A DNA stretch of 64,000 bases, from the NCBI RefSeq assembly GCF_050948215.1, contig NW_027488629.1, forward strand, positions 434,001-498,000. The letters run 5' to 3'. A program made the translations under genes and the position numbers. Below the pieces are notes generated by a model, which was not told where the DNA came from, made no database searches, and was given only the letters and a program-made list of their open reading frames with translations. Shown here in pieces: positions 61,301 through 64,000 of this stretch. The stretch's first letter is position 1. Each line of letters begins with the position of its first letter. This DNA comes from Halictus rubicundus (Eukaryota > Arthropoda > Insecta > Hymenoptera > Halictidae).

Positions 61301-61476
61301 TAGGATAGAGGATAGGATAGAATAGAGGATAGGATAGGATAGAGGATAGGATAGGATAGGATAGAGGATAGGATAGGATAGGATGGAGGATAGGATAGGA
61401 TAGAGGATAGGATAGGATAGAGGATAGGATAGGATAGAGGATAGGATAGGATAGAGGATAGGATAGGATAGAGGAT

Positions 61477-61634
61477 GGGGACCGAGGGGATATGGGCTTA
61501 GTAGTGGTGACTCGGATCCACTACTAGGTATGCCACAGTGGTGGCGGTCATATCCCTAAAATCCTCTACGCTCCACCTCCTCGTGGTGGTCCCTGGGAAC
61601 ACACATAGTTGTGTGTTGCTAACGGAGCGAGGGG
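61477..61634 (+). ncRNA. HDV-like self-cleaving ribozyme at element 5' end
   Basis: The nested double pseudoknot of the HDV-like family can be drawn completely. P1 is GGGGACC (61477-61483) with GGTCCCT (61588-61594), including the hallmark G-U wobble at the cleavage site. P2 is 61569-61574 with 61624-61629, extended by 61563-61567 with 61630-61634 around a bulged A. P3 is ACC (61575-61577) with GGT (61585-61587), closing L3 TCCTCGT. P1.1 pairs CC 61579-61580 with GG 61595-61596. P4 is an 8-bp stem, 61598-61605 with 61610-61617, loop TAGT. J4/2 is GCTAAC (61618-61623), placing the catalytic C at 61619. U61578 and G61583 of L3 occupy the positions of the family's conserved U-G pair. Predicted cleavage lies 5' of 61477. 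Such ribozymes are known at the 5' ends of R2 and several other non-LTR elements. Activity is inferred from the fold. Confidence 0.93.
61484..61562 (+). other. Folded insert in ribozyme J1/2
   Basis: J1/2 is only a nucleotide or two in the compact HDV fold but here holds about 80 bases. It can fold as a three-way junction. The closing stem pairs 61487-61494 with 61549-61556 (8 bp). Hairpin 1 pairs 61497-61507 with 61518-61528 (11 bp with one G-U, loop of 10). Hairpin 2 pairs 61532-61536 with 61541-61545 (5 bp, loop AGTG). Large J1/2 loops are known in some R2 ribozymes; the function of this one is unknown. The pairings were found by eye. Confidence 0.75.
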
Positions 61635-61896
61635 TATTCCGCGGAAAGTAGTCCCAATGATGTATGAGGCGATGCCGGCGGGATCTTCGGATCCTGGCAG
61701 GGCCTCCCTTGCCGGTAAGGCTCACACGGAGGGATAAAAAACCGCGGAATGGGTCCTGCGATAACGACCGGGGAGGTCGCCGCAGGGCCCTTGCCGTAAA
61801 CCGGTGGTCATGTTTTACCGGAACGGTGGTCTTGCCTTAATCGGCCGGGCCGCGAGGATGATAACCTCTATAAAAATCCCTAATGCCCTAAGCTTA

Positions 61897-61966
61897 GGTG
61901 CGCGGTGAGAGGGTACGCCCTGGCTACAGGGCGCGGCTGGTGGGGTACATCAGCCACTAGCGCACC
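61897..61966 (+). other. Predicted three-way junction RNA in the 5' UTR
   Basis: The outer stem pairs GGTGCGC (61897-61903) with GCGCACC (61960-61966). Inside, one hairpin pairs 61916-61922 with 61927-61933 (7 bp, loop GCTA), and a second pairs 61935-61942 with 61948-61955 (8 bp with one G-U, loop of five). The hairpins are separated by a single base. The structure ends about 100 bases before the ORF1 start and could take part in translation initiation or RNP binding; this is inference. Confidence 0.65.
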
Positions 61967-62007
61967 ATCTCTGGATACCTGGCGAACTCCAGTTGAAATT
62001 AGCCTTA

Positions 62008-62032
62008 CCCGGGCAAGGAGGCTCTGCCCGGG
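62008..62032 (+). other. Strong GC hairpin before ORF1
   Basis: CCCGGGCA (62008-62015) and TGCCCGGG (62025-62032) form a perfect 8-bp stem with a 9-base loop. It ends 38 bases before the ORF1 ATG. It has no T tract, so a terminator role is unlikely. A role in start selection or RNA packaging is possible but unproven. Confidence 0.7.
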
Positions 62033-62070
62033 CGGACGTGTTTTTTCCTGCCAATCTCGTGGGACCAGAT

Positions 62071-64000
62071 ATGGAATCGTATAATAAAAACCTTGATGTT
62101 GTGGGGGAGGCTGCCGATACGGCAGCAGCTGCAGCGGGGGAAGAGACGGCAGCGGTCACTGACGGGGAGGGGATGGCAACGATTACTGCCGGGGAGGACG
62201 CGGTCGTGGTCATCGCGGACGAGGACTCGGATGGGGATGAAACAATCATCTCCATCTCGAGCTCCGTCGGCTCGATCGTGACGCGCGGGGGCGCGGAGAA
62301 GCGGGGCGCGACATCTGGGGTCTCTGACCCCAAGCGTGCCCGGTTAGAGGGGGGGCAGCACACCCGCGGCGGGTCGGTGTCGCGGACGGACCCCGGGGAG
62401 GGCTCGTCGGGGACGCCCACCATGGATCTGGCCCTCGGCGGCCGCGCCGAGAGGAGTCAGACGAGGAGGGTGGATGACCTCATCGAGCTGGGTGGGAGGA
62501 TGCCGACAGCGCAGCTAGTAGGGGAGGTGGAGGAGGCGATGTTGAGGGTGGAGAGAGTCTCCACCGTCTCAAAGGGCCTCAAGGGGGACCTGGCTAAAGA
62601 CTTGCGGGATTGTTCTGCAGTCGCCAGGGCCCACTGCACCACCTTGATGCAGCGGTGCTTTACCGGGATGGCGTGGCAGGGTAGCCAGGAGGTGGCCCGC
62701 CTCCGCGAGCAGAACGCGGCCCTCGCGAAGGAGGCGGGTGACCTCCGGGCGAGGCTCCGGTCAATGGAGGCCGGGCGGCGGGCGAACACCGACAGCGGTC
62801 GCCGGGCGGGACATGCGCCAATAGGGGAAGCGCCCCCCGCCTCCTCGACAGCGGGGGTCCGTACGCGGGGGATGGAGGCGATGGGACCGTCGGGGGAGGG
62901 AGCGGGAGTTTTGGACTCCGAAGCCCTGCTTCTCCGGGTCGGCGCGCTGATAACGGCCAGGAACCGGGAGCTAGAGGCCCGGATGGAGGAGCGGTTCCGG
63001 ACGATTCTGGCCGGGTTGGCCCCGGCCCTCCGGGCGGAGGGTAAATCGGCGCGCGAGGCGACGCCGGTGGCTTCTCTGCCGGCGACGTCTGTCACCAAGG
63101 GGACTGGACCGGTGGTCGTGTCCAACGTGAGGGTGGTGCCCCCCGTTATCATTCCGCCACCGGTCGTCCCGGCCTCGTGGATGGAGGTGACGAGCAAGGC
63201 GGCGAAGAGGGCCAAGAAGAAGATGGCCGCGGAGGAGGCTGCGGCGAGAGCAGCCGCGGCCGAGGCAGCTGCCGCCGCTTCACGGCTGCAGGCTGCGAGG
63301 GAGCCGAGGGCGGCGGGCGGCGCACGAGTGCAGGGCGGCGCGAGCGCGGCGAAGCCCGCCGCCGGGAGGGACGGTGGCCTGGGACGCACCCCCAGAACGG
63401 GAGCAGTGGCCATCACCATCCCCGAGGGCTGCAAGCTCACTTATTCGGAGGTGATGGCCAGGGCAAAAGAGAGGGTGGACCTCAAGGCTATCGGGATCGA
63501 GTCGGGGGTGCTTCCCAGGCGGTCGAAAACCGGCGGGATCCTCCTGGAGGTCAGGGGCACGGGGTGCCAGGAGAAGGCACGGGCCCTCTCCGGGAGGATC
63601 GCCGAGGCGCTTGGGGGGACCGGGGTTAAGGTCTCCCAGGCGGTCAAGCGCGGCGAGGTGCGCGTGGCGGGCCTGGACGACTCGGTGTCGCCCGGGGACG
63701 TAGCGGCGGCGCTGGCGGCGGCGGGGGGGTGTTCCGCGGCGGAGTTCCGGGTCGGCGAGATCGGCAGACCCGCCTCGGAGCAGGCGCTGGGCTCCTGTTG
63801 GGCCCAGGGCCCCCTCGCGGCCGTCAAGAAAGTGTTGGCGGGAGGCCGGCTGCTGGTCGGCTGGTCCTCGGCCCGCGTCGAGGCGCTGAGGGAGCGGCCC
63901 CTCCAATGCTTCCGTTGTTTGGAGACGGGGCACACGCGGGCGACATGCAAGAGCGCGGTCGACAGAGGCGCGATGTGCTACCGCTGCGGGGCGGCGGAGC
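62071..64000 (+). CDS. ORF1: ORF1 (gag-like RNA-binding protein), R1-clade non-LTR element, 3' truncated by window
   Basis: ORF1 proteins of R1-type elements bind element RNA and form the RNP that carries it to the target. The frame is open from 61909. The first in-frame ATG is 62071, with G at -3 and G at +4, and 643 codons are visible without a stop. Domains seen: acidic, Ala-rich N-terminus (1-70) with VVVI (45-48) before acidic DEDSDGDE; a leucine-zipper-like helix (L211, L218, L225, M232); a second charged helix (about 282-310); a basic stretch KRAKKK (379-384) leading into an Ala-rich helix; the conserved R1-clade central region (about 446-610, with YSEVMARAKERV and GGILLEVRG); and CCHC knuckles, first C613-C616-H621-C626, second beginning C636-C639. 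R1-clade ORF1s usually have three knuckles, so the end probably lies 50-100 codons past the window. Codon use is strongly G/C-ending. No frameshift is seen, so the copy may be intact. ORF2 is expected next. Confidence 0.93.
   Translation, partial: MESYNKNLDVVGEAADTAAAAAGEETAAVTDGEGMATITAGEDAVVVIADEDSDGDETIISISSSVGSIVTRGGAEKRGATSGVSDPKRARLEGGQHTRGGSVSRTDPGEGSSGTPTMDLALGGRAERSQTRRVDDLIELGGRMPTAQLVGEVEEAMLRVERVSTVSKGLKGDLAKDLRDCSAVARAHCTTLMQRCFTGMAWQGSQEVARLREQNAALAKEAGDLRARLRSMEAGRRANTDSGRRAGHAPIGEAPPASSTAGVRTRGMEAMGPSGEGAGVLDSEALLLRVGALITARNRELEARMEERFRTILAGLAPALRAEGKSAREATPVASLPATSVTKGTGPVVVSNVRVVPPVIIPPPVVPASWMEVTSKAAKRAKKKMAAEEAAARAAAAEAAAAASRLQAAREPRAAGGARVQGGASAAKPAAGRDGGLGRTPRTGAVAITIPEGCKLTYSEVMARAKERVDLKAIGIESGVLPRRSKTGGILLEVRGTGCQEKARALSGRIAEALGGTGVKVSQAVKRGEVRVAGLDDSVSPGDVAAALAAAGGCSAAEFRVGEIGRPASEQALGSCWAQGPLAAVKKVLAGGRLLVGWSSARVEALRERPLQCFRCLETGHTRATCKSAVDRGAMCYRCGAAE

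Larger units (their letters stand above)
1..61476 (+). repeat. Satellite array of a GGATA-based 17-mer
   Basis: The whole stretch is built from (GGATA)3GA, a 17-base unit read on the + strand, mixed with (GGATA)2GA (12 bases) and (GGATA)4GA (22 bases). All units point the same way. Point variants such as GGATTGG, GGATACG, GGATATTATAGG, GGGGATTGG and GGTTAGG recur in fixed orders and serve as markers of higher-order structure. The + strand is rich in G and A and poor in C. The pentamer ATAGG differs by one base from the insect telomere repeat TTAGG, but no TTAGG run is present. On the minus strand the unit has no stop codon in any frame, so long open frames occur by composition; none looks like a gene. 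No RNA gene or unrelated insertion is visible inside the array. Confidence 0.98.
55301..61476 (+). repeat. Satellite family D, next to the retrotransposon
   Basis: 17-mer array marked by GAGCAAGGATAGGACAGAGG forms, GGATAGCATAAAGGATAGG (starting near 55743, 56797, 57415 and 58403), GAATACGATCTTATAGAG (near 57062, 57680, 58701 and 59834) and GGGGGTTGG. Two short tandem duplications lie within it. The last 150 bases before the element are almost plain units and end GAGGAT at 61476. No gene is visible. Confidence 0.8.
61635..62070 (+). promoter_or_regulatory. Structured 5' UTR between ribozyme and ORF1
   Basis: Non-coding leader with many complementary segments. A 9-bp long-range stem pairs 61636-61644 with 61742-61750. 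Inside it is a 5-bp hairpin capped by TTCG (61681-61694), the very stable C(UUCG)G type. A 12-base palindrome with AAGCTT at its centre lies at 61887-61898. Nine ATGs occur between 61477 and the ORF1 start (61530, 61657, 61660, 61664, 61672, 61749, 61810, 61858, 61883), which would hinder simple scanning. An in-frame stop, TGA at 61906, precedes ORF1. A TATAAAAA string at 61869 is probably chance, since the element's 5' end lies far upstream. I see no other gene here. Confidence 0.7.
61477..64000 (+). mobile_element. R1-clade non-LTR retrotransposon, 5' part
   Basis: The satellite stops at 61476 and unrelated, GC-rich DNA begins at 61477. The layout is that of a full-length R1/TRAS/SART-type LINE from its 5' end: 5' ribozyme, structured 5' UTR of about 590 bases, then ORF1 with CCHC zinc knuckles. 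ORF2 (apurinic-type endonuclease and reverse transcriptase) and the 3' end lie outside the window. The R1 clade is known for site-specific insertion in rDNA, telomeric TTAGG repeats or microsatellites. Insertion of this element into the 17-mer satellite fits that habit, but specificity cannot be shown from one junction. The 5' end appears complete because the ribozyme's first nucleotide is the first non-satellite base. Confidence 0.9.

Noticed and set aside
1..61476. CRISPR array or bacterial origin
   Set aside because: There are no unique spacers; the repeats are contiguous, and the neighbouring element is an arthropod-type retrotransposon.
1..61476. Canonical TTAGG telomere
   Set aside because: TTAGG occurs only singly as GGTTAGG variants; no tandem TTAGG run was seen, and higher-order duplications are unlike telomerase products.
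1..61476. Inverted segments or further transposon insertions inside the array
   Set aside because: All units keep the GGATA orientation, and no stretch of non-satellite sequence longer than a few tens of bases was found.
61498..61725. Minus-strand open frame of 75 codons
   Set aside because: Overlaps the ribozyme and leader, whose paired structure explains the sequence; no protein similarity is recognisable.
61869..61876. TATAAAAA as an ORF1 promoter
   Set aside because: It lies about 390 bases inside an element whose 5' end is set by the ribozyme; no initiator or downstream promoter element was evident.
62008..62032. Transcription terminator hairpin
   Set aside because: The stem has no T tract immediately after it, and it lies in the leader of an open ORF1 in a eukaryotic element.
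62457..63440. Minus-strand open frame of 327 codons opposite ORF1, and others at 63280-63933 and 63441-63950
   Set aside because: Shadows of a GC-rich coding strand. The + frame carries the zinc knuckle and R1-clade motifs; these carry none.
63177..63629. Plus-strand open frame of 150 codons in another frame
   Set aside because: Lies inside ORF1 and has low-complexity Gly/Arg/Glu composition, with no recognisable motif.

Overview
The window is about 61.5 kb of one satellite array, followed by the first 2.5 kb of a non-LTR retrotransposon on the + strand. It looks like arthropod DNA, most likely insect. The evidence is the R1-clade (R1/TRAS/SART-like) ORF1 with gag-type CCHC zinc knuckles, and a satellite whose core pentamer ATAGG is one base from the common insect telomere repeat TTAGG. 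I cannot name the species or order.

Satellite, 1-61476. The unit is a 17-mer, (GGATA)3GA on the + strand, with 12- and 22-base variants that have one pentamer fewer or more. It never inverts. Variant 17-mers act as markers and divide the array into four families: A (1-18650), B (about 19230-32430 and 37400-40780), C (about 32430-37400 and 40780-55300) and D (about 55300-61476). Near-pure arrays lie at 18650-19230 and 24600-25340. Larger direct duplications sit on top: shifts of 4024 and 2617 bases in family A, 8387 and 5233 bases in B/C, and 618 and 761 bases in D. I see no gene in this stretch. The very long minus-strand open frames exist only because the repeat has no stop codon in any minus frame.

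Retrotransposon, 61477-64000 (runs off the window). Its first base follows the satellite directly. The first 158 bases fold as an HDV-like self-cleaving ribozyme. P1, P2, P3, P1.1, P4, the L3 loop and the J4/2 strand with its catalytic C can all be placed, and the predicted cut falls exactly at the satellite/element junction. A large, separately folded insert sits in J1/2. A structured 5' UTR with nine upstream ATGs follows. ORF1 starts at 62071 and is open to the window edge, 643 codons, ending inside the second zinc knuckle.

How the parts fit together (inference): transcription enters from the satellite, the ribozyme trims the RNA to the exact element 5' end and leaves it uncapped, and the structured leader may help start ORF1 translation. 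The reverse transcriptase/endonuclease ORF2 and the 3' junction should lie beyond the right edge.
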